A DNA stretch of 57,884 nucleotides. Source: DASRIA01 sp035650255 (lineage in GTDB: Bacteria; Actinomycetota; Thermoleophilia; Solirubrobacterales; JBBDJG01). The position numbers were made by a program, and so were the translations under genes. The stretch spans positions 1 through 57,884 of the forward strand of contig DASRIA010000065.1 in assembly GCA_035650255.1 (NCBI GenBank), given 5' to 3'. The notes under the pieces are model-generated. The model worked only from the letters and a program-made list of their open reading frames with translations. It was not told where the DNA came from and searched no databases. This document shows, piece by piece, positions 27,877 through 36,259 of this stretch (positions within the stretch are counted from its first letter, which is position 1; every line of letters starts with the position of its first letter).

Positions 27877-28365
27877 TCAGCCGGTGGGGCTCAGATCGCG
27901 GCCTGCCGCTGTGTCCGGCGAGCGCGTGCGGGCGATGTAATCGGCGCGCCCGTCATCCTGAAGCGAGCGCGGCATCGCCTCGCGGTCGCCGTACACGCAG
28001 CCCCAGGCGACCTTGCCGTCATGAACGCGCCAGACCCAGGCTGCGGGGGCGTCCATCTCGAGGCCGTCGCGGGCGCGTGCCTTGACACGCCCCGTCACGA
28101 CCACGTGGTTGCCGACCTCGCGGAAGCGCGCCGGCAGGGTCTCCAGTTCTTCCCAGAGCGACTGCACGTCCTGGAGGTAACGCCTGATGCCGTCATGGCC
28201 GCGATAGCATTTGCCCTCGTTCAACACTGTCGCGGTCGGCCCGAAGAACTCGATCTCCGGGTCCATGATCGCGAGTAGGGCGTCCTCGTCGCGGGCAGCG
28301 AAAGCTGCGAACAAACGCCCGACGAGCACGGCCTGACTCGTACCTACTGCATCCTCCCCCATCAT
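27877..28365 (-). CDS. SnoaL-like / NTF2-fold protein
   Basis: 162 residues. The start is one of two tandem ATGs (28365 or 28362). The pattern VLVGRLFAAFAARDEDALLAIMDPEIEFFGP and later HVVVTGRVKAR and WVWRVHDGKVAWGCVYGDREAM is the small alpha+beta barrel of the SnoaL-like/nuclear transport factor 2 superfamily, which includes polyketide cyclases, isomerases and many proteins of unknown role. The C-terminal 30 residues are outside the fold. Divergent from the topoisomerase gene across a 138-base gap. Confidence 0.85.
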   Translation of the reverse strand: MMGEDAVGTSQAVLVGRLFAAFAARDEDALLAIMDPEIEFFGPTATVLNEGKCYRGHDGIRRYLQDVQSLWEELETLPARFREVGNHVVVTGRVKARARDGLEMDAPAAWVWRVHDGKVAWGCVYGDREAMPRSLQDDGRADYIARTRSPDTAAGRDLSPTG

Positions 28366-28460
28366 CCGAGAACCAGTATGCCCCATCCGGGGTGCAGGCA
28401 CCGGCGCGGGTTTTCGCGCTAACAGGCGCGCTTCCGGCGGGCTCCGCGCGGACATGCGTG

Positions 28461-28487
28461 GTTTGCGGGGCATTCTTGTCCGGGTAG
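28461..28487 (+). promoter_or_regulatory. Possible sigma-B/sigma-F-type promoter before topoisomerase IB
   Basis: GTTT (28461-28464) and GGGTAG (28482-28487) are 17 bases apart, close to the actinobacterial general-stress consensus GTTT-N14..17-GGGTA[T/C]. The start codon is 16 bases downstream. The -10 part misses the last consensus base, so confidence is lower than for the sites at 33592 and 55938. Confidence 0.4.
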
Positions 28488-28503
28488 ATGTGAGGGCTCC
28501 GTC

Positions 28504-29547
28504 ATGCCGAGATTGAAAAGAGTCGACTGCTCCGAGCCGGGCATCACGCGCCGGCGACGCGGTCGTGGTTTCGAGTTCCTGGATGCCGACGGAAACCGGG
28601 TCGAGGACGAGGCGACCCTGGCCCGCATCCGCGAGCTCGCGATCCCGCCGGCGTGGAAGGACGTGTGGGTGTGCATGCACCCGCGGGGCCACCTCCAGGC
28701 GACCGGCGTGGACGCCGCCGGACGCAAGCAGTACCTGTACCACGCCGATTGGCGCACTCGGCGCGACCAGCAGAAATTCGACGAGATGTTCGACTTCGCG
28801 GAGGCACTGCCGCGCCTGCGGCGGGTCGTCAAGCGCGACCTTGGGGGCGACGAGATGAGCCGTGATCGAGTGCTCGCAGCCGCCGTGCGGCTGCTCGACC
28901 TCGGCATGTTCCGCATCGGCTCCGAGGACTACGCGGAGCAGAACCAGAGTTACGGCCTGGCCACGTTGCTGAAGGAGCACGTCACGGTGGACGGGGCGGA
29001 GCTCCACTTCGACTACCCGGGCAAGAGCAACCAGCGGCGCAGGCACTCCGTCATCGACAAGCAGCTGGCGCCGGTCGTGTCGGAGCTCAAGCGCCGCCGC
29101 GGAGGCAGCAGCGAGCTCCTCGCCTACCGGGAGGGGAGACGCTGGGTGGACGTGACGTCCGACGAGATCAACGAGTACGTCAAGCGCGCAACCGCCGGTG
29201 AGTTCTCCGCGAAGGACTTCCGCACCTGGAACGGGACGGTGCTGGCGGCTGTGGCACTCGCGGGCGAGGTGCCGAAGTCGAAGACGGGGCGCAAACGCCG
29301 CATCAACGACGCCGCGAAGGGAGTGGCGTTCTTCCTGGGCAATACGCCCGCGGTGTGCCGCGCGTCGTACATCGACCCGCGCGTGTTCGACCGTTTCGAC
29401 TCCGGCTGGACGATCGCACTGCCGGATCGCACCGACGAGGAGCTCCTCACGAGTGAGACCGTGCGTCGCCGCGTCGAGAAAGCTGTTATCGACCTGATCT
29501 CCGAGCCGCGCGAGTCGCCGCTCGTGGAGCGGCCGCTCGCGGCCTGA
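28504..29547 (+). CDS. DNA topoisomerase IB (poxvirus/bacterial type)
   Basis: 347 residues, ATG start. The N-terminal DNA-binding part has IPPAWKDVWVCMHPRGHLQATG and YHADWR; the catalytic domain contains the arginine of FRIGSEDY, the lysine region YPGKSNQ, the second arginine in SAKDFRTWNGT, and the nucleophile Tyr289 in CRASYIDPRVF. All catalytic residues of the family appear present. The enzyme relaxes supercoils by a transient 3-prime phosphotyrosine bond. In actinobacteria it is a non-essential enzyme often induced by stress; the upstream GTTT/GGGTAG element fits this. Full length for the family. Confidence 0.93.
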   Translation: MPRLKRVDCSEPGITRRRRGRGFEFLDADGNRVEDEATLARIRELAIPPAWKDVWVCMHPRGHLQATGVDAAGRKQYLYHADWRTRRDQQKFDEMFDFAEALPRLRRVVKRDLGGDEMSRDRVLAAAVRLLDLGMFRIGSEDYAEQNQSYGLATLLKEHVTVDGAELHFDYPGKSNQRRRHSVIDKQLAPVVSELKRRRGGSSELLAYREGRRWVDVTSDEINEYVKRATAGEFSAKDFRTWNGTVLAAVALAGEVPKSKTGRKRRINDAAKGVAFFLGNTPAVCRASYIDPRVFDRFDSGWTIALPDRTDEELLTSETVRRRVEKAVIDLISEPRESPLVERPLAA

Positions 29548-29596
29548 CGTTCACCGGCCCGGTCCAGCGCACTCAACGAATAGGGTGGATTGAACG

Positions 29597-30076
29597 ATGG
29601 CCGAGAGCGATCGCTATCACCGCGACGAGAGCGAGGAGGAGCGCCTCGATCGCAACCTGCTCGAGCTGCTGAACGAGCTGCGGGTCGCGCTGCCCGGTGT
29701 GCAGGTGCTGTTCGCGTTCCTGCTGACCGTCCCGTTCACGCAGCGGTTCACGACGCTCACGGCTACCCAGGAGAAGGTCTACTACGCGACGCTGCTGGCG
29801 ACGGCGATGTCGGCGCTGCTGCTGATCGCGCCGTCGGCCCACCATCGCATCAACTTCCGCCAGCAGGACAAGGCGTACATCGTGTTCCTGGCGAACAAGC
29901 TCACGATCGTAGGGCTCGCCTTCCTGGCGGGCGCCATGTCCGGGGTCGTGTGGCTGATCACCGACGTGCTCTACGGCAGCACCGCGACGGCAGTGGCGAC
30001 AGCCTCCACCGCGTTCTTGTTCGTAGCCCTCTGGTACGTGGTGCCGTTCGTGCGGCGGGTGCGCCGCACCGACTAG
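29597..30076 (+). CDS. DUF6328 family membrane protein
   Basis: 159 residues. A hydrophilic acidic N-terminus (DRYHRDESEEERLDRNLLEL) is followed by four membrane helices (about 36-55, 62-82, 96-120, 128-150) with FLLTVPFTQRF and APSAHHRINFR between. This matches the DUF6328 family common in actinobacteria; no function is known. TAGGGT (29581-29586) lies 10 bases before the ATG. It shares a CTAG stop with the convergent transporter gene. Confidence 0.88.
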   Translation: MAESDRYHRDESEEERLDRNLLELLNELRVALPGVQVLFAFLLTVPFTQRFTTLTATQEKVYYATLLATAMSALLLIAPSAHHRINFRQQDKAYIVFLANKLTIVGLAFLAGAMSGVVWLITDVLYGSTATAVATASTAFLFVALWYVVPFVRRVRRTD

Positions 30077-30840
30077 GTCAGTCCGGCGTACCAGGCGCCG
30101 AACGTGAGCGCGAACAGCCCCAGCGCGGGGATCACCACGGTGCGGTAGACGGGCTCCACGATCGGGCGCGTCAGGACCCACGCGAAGAGGCTCGTGCAGA
30201 GCGCCATCGACAGGATCGACATGGGAGCGAACACCGCCAGCGCGGCGGCCGCTTCCAACTGCGTCGGCAAGGCGGCGATCAGCAGCAGCACGACGGCGCC
30301 CGTGCCGGCGAGGCCGTGCAGCACGCCGATGCCGAAGGCCTGCTGCGGGGTCCGCACGTGGCGGTGCGAGTGGCCTCCGTCGCCGCGGCGCAGGTGGCGC
30401 CGGCGCTCGTGGCCGGGGTCGGCTGTCTCCTCGCGGCGGTGCGCATGCTCGTGCGCGGCGGCGCGGAAGTCTCCTCGCAGCCACTTGGCGATCACGCGCA
30501 CGGCGAGCAGCAGGATCACTATTCCGACGGCCTTTTCGGCGCCGGTCTCGAGCCACGCCGGCAGTTCGGACTTGAAGAAGATCAGCGGCAGCCCGATCAC
30601 GAGCAGCATCGCCGCATGGCCGGCACCCCACCAGACGCCGAGCCGCGTGGCCGCGCGCGTGTCCCCGCCGTCGGCCGCCACGAGGGAGGTCACCGCCACC
30701 AGGTGGTCCGGATCGGACGCGTGCCGCAGCCCCAGCACCAATGCGATCCCGAGGGCGACCAGGAGGGGGGCTCCGCTGAAGAGACCCGTGAGCCACGCGT
30801 CGACTTCCTCCACCGGACGAAACAGAACCTCGAAGTCCAC
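30073..30840 (-). CDS. Nickel/cobalt-type transporter
   Basis: 255 residues with six or seven membrane helices. The signature LGLRHASDPDHLVAV (about residues 36-50) has the H-x4-D-H metal motif of NiCoT/NicO permeases. A central hydrophilic loop (about 127-165) is rich in His (HEHAHRREE, GHSHRHVR), as in metal-handling transporters. The second conserved region is GIGVLHGLAGTGAVVLLL. Direction (import or efflux) cannot be decided. The next gene upstream on the same strand is another NicO-family protein, separated by a 109-base structured gap. Confidence 0.88.
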   Translation of the reverse strand: MDFEVLFRPVEEVDAWLTGLFSGAPLLVALGIALVLGLRHASDPDHLVAVTSLVAADGGDTRAATRLGVWWGAGHAAMLLVIGLPLIFFKSELPAWLETGAEKAVGIVILLLAVRVIAKWLRGDFRAAAHEHAHRREETADPGHERRRHLRRGDGGHSHRHVRTPQQAFGIGVLHGLAGTGAVVLLLIAALPTQLEAAAALAVFAPMSILSMALCTSLFAWVLTRPIVEPVYRTVVIPALGLFALTFGAWYAGLT

Positions 30841-30949
30841 CTCGATCCCCTCCGCATGTAGATGTCACGCCGCCTGACCGCGGCCCTGGCAACCCCTTAC
30901 GTGAGGTCGCCTGCGGTGGATCACTCCCTCTCGGCCGGGATCCTAGCCC
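30841..30949 (-). other. Structured gap between two metal-transporter genes
   Basis: On the minus strand the gap can fold into an 8-bp stem (GCGACCTC with GGGGTTGC, two wobbles, loop ACGTAA) and a 5-bp stem (GCCGC with GCGGC, loop GGTCAG) before the downstream gene's GGAGGGG. An attenuator or metal-sensing leader is possible. I could not match it to the cobalamin or NiCo riboswitch consensus. Confidence 0.35.
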
Positions 30950-32380
30950 TCAAACGACGTCCGGCACCGCCTTCGCGGTCAGGACGATGCCGAGCGCCAG
31001 GATCACGAGGGTCGAGAGCACCGGCAGCACTGCGATCACCCGCCCCGGCACCCGCAGCCGCGAGCCGGCTGCCGCGGCGGCCCGTTTGCCCTGCACGACC
31101 AGCAGCCCGAGCACGGTGATCGTCGCGGCCAGCCCGAGGCTGAAGGCGGTGATCAGCACCAGCCCGAGCCCGACCTCCTTCTGCGAGATCGCCGCCAGCA
31201 GCACCACCAGGGCGCTCGGGCACGGGATGATGCCCGCCGAGACCCCCATTCCCGCCAGCCCTCGCCACGTCGGGTCGAGGTCGTGCCGATGGCCGTCGTG
31301 GGCGTGCTCGCCGTGGCCATCAGGATGCTCGTGGCCGGCGTCCGGGGAGGGCGCGGGCCCTCGATGCGCACGCGCCCAGCGCACCCGTGAGGCGACGATG
31401 CTCACCCCCACCGCGACGATCAGCAGGCCGGCGGCGAGGTTCAGCCACGGATACAGGTCCTCGGGCAGGATCCACTGCGACAGCAGCAGCGTGACGAGCC
31501 CCAATGCGAACACGCCGATCGTGTGGGTGACGGTCACGATGCCGCCGAGCGCGACCGCGTGCCGGGGTGCGCCGCGCGTGCCGACCAGGTAGGCCGCGAC
31601 CATCGCCTTGCCGTGGCCGGGCGACAGGGCATGCAGCGCTCCCCACCCGAAGGCCGCGAGCAGCATCACGACGAACACTCCCTCGCCGGCGCTCGCATCC
31701 TCGAACAGCCCGGCGAGCCCGTCTTCGCCCGTGCGGTCGGAGGGGTCGCTCGGCGGCGGCGATGCCTGCGGCGACCGCTCGGCCTCGACCCGCGGGCCGG
31801 CGAGCGTCCCCTTGCCGGCCGCAACGGCAAAGCGGCCGACGCGCTGGTCCGTGACGTCCTGCAGCGTGATGCCGCGGTACGTGAGCAGCCGATTCGTGGG
31901 GTCGATCGAGGACACCGACGTGCGGACGGCGGTGCCGCGCCCCCGCTCCGCGACGATGTCCGTCCACCCGACGCGCCCGAGGAAGGTGGCGTCGCGCACC
32001 TCCACCAGCCGCGCCCGCGCCCGGTGCACGATGGGCAGCTCGACGCGCGTGGTCTGCAGGCCGCCCTGGCCGCGCGGGAAGGCGATGCGGCCGGTGCCGA
32101 CCCGCAACGCGACCCGCTTGCCGTCCACGATCAGGTGCAGGTTGTCCCGCACCTCCTCCCGCTTTCGCCGCAGCGTCTCGCGGCCGGACAGCCTGCGTTC
32201 CTGGAACGTCGGGATCTCGGCCTGGTCCAATATGTAGAGCAGGTCGATCCGGTCGCGCGAGATCTTCACGCGCGTCTGGTGGTTGACGGAGAAGTTCCCG
32301 AGCGGATGGGCCGACGCGTCCGGGATGCACAGCAGCAGCGCCGCGACGACGCCCGCCATCCATGCCTTCCTCCCGGGCAT
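30950..32380 (-). CDS. NicO-family nickel/cobalt transporter with periplasmic N-domain
   Basis: 476 residues from the ATG at 32380, which gives a normal signal peptide (MPGRKAWMAGVVAALLL, cleavage near ASA-HP). The ATG at 32416 (12 residues longer) and one at 32359, with GGGAGGA in front, are alternatives. Residues about 27-200 form an extracytoplasmic domain starting HPLGNFSVNHQTR. The membrane part has ALHALSPGHGKAMVAAYL, a His/Asp-rich loop (GHEHPDGHGEHAHDGHRHD) and IIPCPSALVVLL, the RcnA/NicO hallmarks. Likely moves Ni or Co; direction unknown. Divergent from the sigma-factor gene. Confidence 0.88.
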   Translation of the reverse strand: MPGRKAWMAGVVAALLLCIPDASAHPLGNFSVNHQTRVKISRDRIDLLYILDQAEIPTFQERRLSGRETLRRKREEVRDNLHLIVDGKRVALRVGTGRIAFPRGQGGLQTTRVELPIVHRARARLVEVRDATFLGRVGWTDIVAERGRGTAVRTSVSSIDPTNRLLTYRGITLQDVTDQRVGRFAVAAGKGTLAGPRVEAERSPQASPPPSDPSDRTGEDGLAGLFEDASAGEGVFVVMLLAAFGWGALHALSPGHGKAMVAAYLVGTRGAPRHAVALGGIVTVTHTIGVFALGLVTLLLSQWILPEDLYPWLNLAAGLLIVAVGVSIVASRVRWARAHRGPAPSPDAGHEHPDGHGEHAHDGHRHDLDPTWRGLAGMGVSAGIIPCPSALVVLLAAISQKEVGLGLVLITAFSLGLAATITVLGLLVVQGKRAAAAAGSRLRVPGRVIAVLPVLSTLVILALGIVLTAKAVPDVV

Positions 32381-32463
32381 GGCCCGGATGGTATGAGAGA
32401 GCTGGCTACCGTTCATGCTGACCCCGCACCGTTGCTCGTCACGAAAACGGGTACGCGTAATCC

Positions 32464-33540
32464 ATGGCCACGGATGTAGAGAACGCAGGCAGGCAGCCGC
32501 TCGACGTCGCGCTCGCGTCGCTCGAACAGCGCATGGACGACGCGGGCTGCGTGGACATGTCGGACGTCAGCCGGGCGGCCGAGTCCGTGGAGCTCGCCGA
32601 CGAGGACGTCCAGGCCCTGTACGAGCGCCTGCACGACCGCGGCATCGAGGTCAGCGACGACTGCGCGCGTGACGGCGCGGGCGACGGCCGTTACGCGCAC
32701 CCCGAACTGGCCTCGAGCACGACCGATGCGCTGCGCCTGTTCCTGAACGAGATCAGCCGCTACCCGCTGCTGACCGCGGCCGAGGAGGTGGAGCTCGCAA
32801 AGCGCGTCGAGCAGGGCGACCAGGAGGCCAAGGAGCGGATGATCAACTCGAACCTCCGCCTCGTCGTGTCGATCGCCAAGAAGTACAAGTCGCGCGAGCT
32901 GACGCTCCTCGACCTGATCCAGGAGGGCATCTTCGGGCTGATCCGCGCTGTCGAGAAGTTCGACTGGCGGCGCGGCTTCAAGTTCTCGACGTACGCTACG
33001 TGGTGGATCCGCCAGAGCGTCGAGCGCGGCATCGCGAACAAGTCACGCACGATCCGCATCCCCGTCCACATCGTCCAGCGGGAGAGCAAGATCAACCGCG
33101 AGCAGCGCAGGTTGAGCGTCGAGCTGGGGCGCGATCCCACCGACGAGGAGCTGGTCCAGGCCACCGGTCTGCCGGCCGAGCAGATCCGGGAGGCGCGCGA
33201 GTCCGCGCGTGCGGTGACGAGCCTCGACCGCCCGGTGGGTGAGGACGAGGACGCGAGCCTCGGCGACCTGTTCGAGGGCGGGGGCGACCGGCCCGACGAA
33301 GTGGTCCAGGTGAGCCTGCGCGAGGAAGAGGTTCGCCGCGCGGTCGCCGAGCTGCCCGAGTCCGAGCGCGAGATCGTGAAGCTGCGGTACGGGCTCGACG
33401 GCCACCCCGACCCGCAGTCCGTCGAGGAGATCGTGCGCACCCGCGGCATCTCGCGGCGGGAGGTGCGCCGGATCGAGGAGCAGGCGCTCGCCCGGCTGGG
33501 CCGTGTGCGCGAGCTCCAGGGCCTCGAAGACGCAGCCTGA
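32464..33540 (+). CDS. RpoD-like sigma-70 family RNA polymerase sigma factor
   Basis: 358 residues. A 90-residue N-terminal region of coiled or region 1-type precedes region 1.2 (LFLNEISRYPLLTAAEEVEL), region 2 (NLRLVVSIAKKY, LDLIQEGIFGLIRAVEKFDW, FKFSTYATWWIRQSVERGI), region 3 and region 4 (LPESEREIVKLRYGLDG). Region 4.2, which reads the -35 element, ends SVEEIVRTRGISRREVRRIE instead of the usual TLEEVG...TRERIRQIE, so promoter choice may differ from the principal sigma. It is too divergent and too short at the N-terminus to be the primary sigma factor; group 2 is likely. Confidence 0.92.
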   Translation: MATDVENAGRQPLDVALASLEQRMDDAGCVDMSDVSRAAESVELADEDVQALYERLHDRGIEVSDDCARDGAGDGRYAHPELASSTTDALRLFLNEISRYPLLTAAEEVELAKRVEQGDQEAKERMINSNLRLVVSIAKKYKSRELTLLDLIQEGIFGLIRAVEKFDWRRGFKFSTYATWWIRQSVERGIANKSRTIRIPVHIVQRESKINREQRRLSVELGRDPTDEELVQATGLPAEQIREARESARAVTSLDRPVGEDEDASLGDLFEGGGDRPDEVVQVSLREEEVRRAVAELPESEREIVKLRYGLDGHPDPQSVEEIVRTRGISRREVRRIEEQALARLGRVRELQGLEDAA

Positions 33541-33591
33541 GCGCCCTTCGGACCCACTTGTAATGCCTGGAACGAGCCGCCCGGTCCGGTC

Positions 33592-33616
33592 GTTTGGGGC
33601 GTATCCCGGGGGGTAC
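33592..33616 (+). promoter_or_regulatory. Sigma-B/sigma-F-type promoter before the DJ-1/PfpI gene
   Basis: GTTT (33592-33595), 15 bases, then GGGTAC (33611-33616) match the actinobacterial general-stress consensus. The expected start of transcription near 33623 leaves a 30-base leader containing AAAAGGAGG before the ATG at 33654. This is the best of the four such sites in the window. Confidence 0.65.
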
Positions 33617-33653
33617 GCGAGATAGAAGAGAAACGAGTTGAAAAGGAGGAGCG

Positions 33654-34238
33654 ATGGGTGAACTGAACGGTAAGAAGATCGCTTTCCTCGTCGCCAACGA
33701 AGGCGTGGAGCAGGTGGAGCTGACCGAGCCGTGGAAGGCCGTGGAGCAGGCCGGCGGCGAGCCCGAGCTCGTCTCGCCGGCGAAGGGCAAGGTCCAGGCG
33801 TTCAACCACCTCGACAAGGGCGACACGTTCGATGTGGACCGCACGGTCGCCGAGGCCGACGCCTCCGACTTCGCCGGCCTGGTGCTGCCCGGCGGCGTCG
33901 CGAACCCGGACATCCTGCGGACCGACGAGCAGGCGGTGTCCTTCGTCCGCTCGTTCTTCGAGCAGGGCAAGCCGGTGGGTGCGATCTGCCACGCGCCGTG
34001 GACCCTGGTCGAGGCCGATGTCGTGCGCGGTCGCAAGGTGACCTCGTGGCCCAGCCTCCGGACGGACATCCGCAACGCCGGCGGCGAGTGGGTCGACGAG
34101 GAGGTGGTGGTCGAGGACGGCCTGGTGACGAGCCGCAAGCCCGATGACCTCCCGGCGTTCAACGCCAAGATCGTCGAGGAGTTCGCCGAGGGCCGGCACG
34201 AGGGCCAGCGCGCGCAGACGGTGGGCGCACAGTCGTAG
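33654..34238 (+). CDS. DJ-1/PfpI-type glutamine amidotransferase-like protein
   Basis: 194 residues with a strong AAAAGGAGG ribosome site. The core reads KIAFLVANEGVEQVELTEPW, FAGLVLPGGVANPD (about 77-90) and the nucleophile elbow GAICHAPWTLVEADV with Cys112, followed by a conserved VTSWPSLRTDIRNAGGEWVDEEVV. These features fit the PfpI/YhbO branch of the DJ-1 superfamily (stress-protective deglycase or chaperone; protease activity is disputed). The Cys and a nearby His/Glu are intact. A sigma-B-like promoter lies upstream, in keeping with a general stress role. Confidence 0.92.
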   Translation: MGELNGKKIAFLVANEGVEQVELTEPWKAVEQAGGEPELVSPAKGKVQAFNHLDKGDTFDVDRTVAEADASDFAGLVLPGGVANPDILRTDEQAVSFVRSFFEQGKPVGAICHAPWTLVEADVVRGRKVTSWPSLRTDIRNAGGEWVDEEVVVEDGLVTSRKPDDLPAFNAKIVEEFAEGRHEGQRAQTVGAQS

Positions 34239-34249
34239 ACTGAGAGGCC

Positions 34250-34879
34250 ATGGCCAGGTCCCCTGCCTCGGCCGAGAGCCTCGTAGAGAAGATCCGGCCG
34301 TATATCGGGGACGAGCGGGTGCTGGCCGCCGTGGCGGCGGTTCCCCGGCACCTGTTCGTTCCCGAGGCCCTCTCCCGCTTTGCGTGGGAGAACACGGCGC
34401 TCCCGATCGGCGCGGGCCAGACCATCTCGCAGCCGATCGTCGTGGCGCGGATGTGCGAGGTGCTCGAGCTGACCGGCGACGAGAAGGTGCTCGACGTCGG
34501 GACCGGCTCGGGGTATCACGCCGCTGTCCTCGCCCATCTCGCGGGCATCGTCTGGAGCATCGAACGCAAGCCGAAGCTCGCCGAGCAGGCGCGTCGCAAT
34601 CTGGACGCAGCGGGCATCCGGAATGTGCACGTCGTCGTGGGAGACGGGTCGCAGGGTTACCCGGAGCAGGCACCCTTCGACGCGATCAACGTGGCGGCCG
34701 CTGCGCACGATGTTCCCGCGAAGCTGGAGGAGCAGCTGGCCGACGGCGGAGGGCTGGTGGCTCCGATCGACGGGCGCGACCAGCGGCTGCTGCTGGAGCG
34801 CCGGCGCGGCGACGACACGCTCGAGCGGACCTATCTCGAGCCGGTGCGATTCGTGCCCCTCGTGGGGGAGGGGGAGTAG
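34250..34879 (+). CDS. pcm: Protein-L-isoaspartate O-methyltransferase
   Basis: 209 residues, ATG start; TAGACT (34236-34241), which includes the previous gene's stop codon, lies 8 bases upstream. The SAM-binding motif LDVGTGSGYHAAVLAHL (about 82-98) and the family motifs FVPEALSRFAWEN and GAGQTISQPIVVARM are all present. The enzyme methylates isoaspartyl residues in damaged proteins so that they revert to aspartate. It follows the DJ-1 gene at 11 bases; both are protein-repair functions, so joint expression under stress is likely. Confidence 0.93.
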   Translation: MARSPASAESLVEKIRPYIGDERVLAAVAAVPRHLFVPEALSRFAWENTALPIGAGQTISQPIVVARMCEVLELTGDEKVLDVGTGSGYHAAVLAHLAGIVWSIERKPKLAEQARRNLDAAGIRNVHVVVGDGSQGYPEQAPFDAINVAAAAHDVPAKLEEQLADGGGLVAPIDGRDQRLLLERRRGDDTLERTYLEPVRFVPLVGEGE

Positions 34880-34934
34880 TCAGGCGCTGACGGGAGGCGC
34901 GCCTGCGGGAGTGCCGCAGGCGCGCCACCTCCGA

Positions 34935-35315
34935 TCAGGTGCGCGTGCGCGTCTCCGTGCCGTTGCGCGTCTCGGCTTCCGCCTGCGCGTCGTGGTCGGC
35001 GTCGGCGTCGACGTCCGGGTCCACGTCGCGTGCCCGCTCGTCGTACTCCGCGGCGCGCTCGCGCTCCATCTGTGCGCGCTGCGCACGCTCCTCCGCCTCA
35101 GCCGCCTGCCGGCGTGCCCGCGCCGCTTGCTCCTCGGCGCCGGCCTGTTCGCGCTCGGCGCGCGTCGAGTGCAGGCGTGCGTCGGCGCGATGACTCTCGG
35201 CTTCTTCGCGACGCACCTCTTTGCGGCGCGCGCTGGCCCGCTGTGATGCGAGCGCGACAATGGCAAGTATCACCACGGCCGCGACGATCAGCAGTATCAC
35301 GGCTCCGGTTCCCAT
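34935..35315 (-). CDS. Small membrane-anchored coiled-coil protein
   Basis: 126 residues: an N-terminal membrane helix (about 4-24, AVILLIVAAVVILAIVALA), a long charged helix rich in Ala, Glu, Arg and Gln (about 27-95, probable coiled coil), and an Asp-rich tail (VDPDVDADADHD). No family function is recognised. An upstream GTTT/GGGAAC pair on this strand suggests stress control. AAGGAGCAGC precedes the ATG. Confidence 0.75.
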   Translation of the reverse strand: MGTGAVILLIVAAVVILAIVALASQRASARRKEVRREEAESHRADARLHSTRAEREQAGAEEQAARARRQAAEAEERAQRAQMERERAAEYDERARDVDPDVDADADHDAQAEAETRNGTETRTRT

Positions 35316-35345
35316 GCTGCTCCTTCCCTCGGTTGTCTAGGGAAG

Positions 35346-35371
35346 GTTCCCGTTCTGCGGGCCCTCAAAAC
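35346..35371 (-). promoter_or_regulatory. Possible sigma-B/sigma-F-type promoter before the coiled-coil gene
   Basis: Read on the minus strand: GTTT (complement 35368-35371), 16 bases, then GGGAAC (complement 35346-35351), one base off GGGTAC. The ATG at 35315 is 30 bases downstream, like the leader before the DJ-1 gene. Confidence 0.45.
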
Positions 35372-35400
35372 GAAGATGCCCCTGGAGTACAGTCGCAGCG

Positions 35401-36249
35401 ATGCCTGAGTTGCCCGAGGTCGAGATCACCACACGCCGCTTGCACAGCGCGCTCGCGGGCGCAACGGTCGAGTCGGCTCTCGCCCCGGGGATGGTCACCA
35501 TGAAGACCTTCGACCCGCCGCTGTCGGGGCTGGCGGGGAGGACGATCACGGGCGTGAGGCGCATCGGCAAGATGCCCGTGGTCGAGTTCGGCGACCTGTC
35601 GCTGCTGATCCACCTGATGTCGGCGGGCCGCCTCCAGCTGTGGGACAAGCGCGCGTCCCTGCGCGACAAGGCATCGCGGCTATTGATCCGCGTCGACGGC
35701 GAGCGCGAGCTCCGGCTGCGCGAGTTCGGCACGCAGCAGCGGGCGTGGGCGAAGCTCCTCCCGACCGGCGCCGTCGAAAGCGACGAGGCCGTCGCCACGC
35801 TCGGTCCGGAGGCGTGGCCCGCGCCCGATCCCGACGTGTTCGCCGAGCTGGTGCGAGAGCCCCGGCACCTCCATCCCCTCCTGCGCGACCAGCGGGTGAT
35901 CGCGGGCATCGGCCGGTCCTGGGTCGACGAGATCCTGTGGGAGGCGCGGCTGTCCCCCTTCCAGCGCGGGTCGGAGCTCGACGACGATGCCGTCGAGCGA
36001 TTGCGGCTCACCGGCGAGCAGGTGCTGGGCGGCGCGCTCGAGCACTACGAGCGGGTGATCGGCGAGACCGTCCCGGACAAGCTTCCGATGCCGCTGCAGG
36101 TTCACCGGCACGGCGGCGAGCCGTGCCCGCGGTGCGGCACGCAGCTCGCGAGCGTGCACTACAAGGACTACGTGATGACGTACTGCCCGGAGGAGCAGAC
36201 GGGCGGCAAGGTGTACAAAGACCGGCGCTTGTCGCGCTTGTTGAAGTGA
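35401..36249 (+). CDS. Fpg/Nei-family DNA glycosylase with altered zinc finger
   Basis: 282 residues. The ATG at 35401 gives the required MPELPE N-terminus (Pro2 nucleophile, Glu3); TACAGT lies exactly 7 bases before it, so the message may be leaderless. The conserved lysine is in RRIGKMPVVEF (about residue 60) and the helix-2-turn-helix region in IAGIGRSWVDEILWEARLSP. The C-terminal finger has Cys242, Cys245 and Cys262, but the fourth position is Glu265 (YCPEEQTGGK). The enzyme excises oxidised bases; the finger change may affect zinc binding or use Glu as ligand. Confidence 0.92.
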   Translation: MPELPEVEITTRRLHSALAGATVESALAPGMVTMKTFDPPLSGLAGRTITGVRRIGKMPVVEFGDLSLLIHLMSAGRLQLWDKRASLRDKASRLLIRVDGERELRLREFGTQQRAWAKLLPTGAVESDEAVATLGPEAWPAPDPDVFAELVREPRHLHPLLRDQRVIAGIGRSWVDEILWEARLSPFQRGSELDDDAVERLRLTGEQVLGGALEHYERVIGETVPDKLPMPLQVHRHGGEPCPRCGTQLASVHYKDYVMTYCPEEQTGGKVYKDRRLSRLLK

Positions 36250-36259
36250 CCCGGAAGTC

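Noticed and set aside
32464..33540. The general-stress sigma factor (sigma-B) itself
   Set aside because: It has region 1.2 and an RpoD-like region 2 and 4 layout, so it belongs to the RpoD-like group rather than the sigma-B/F/SigI class.
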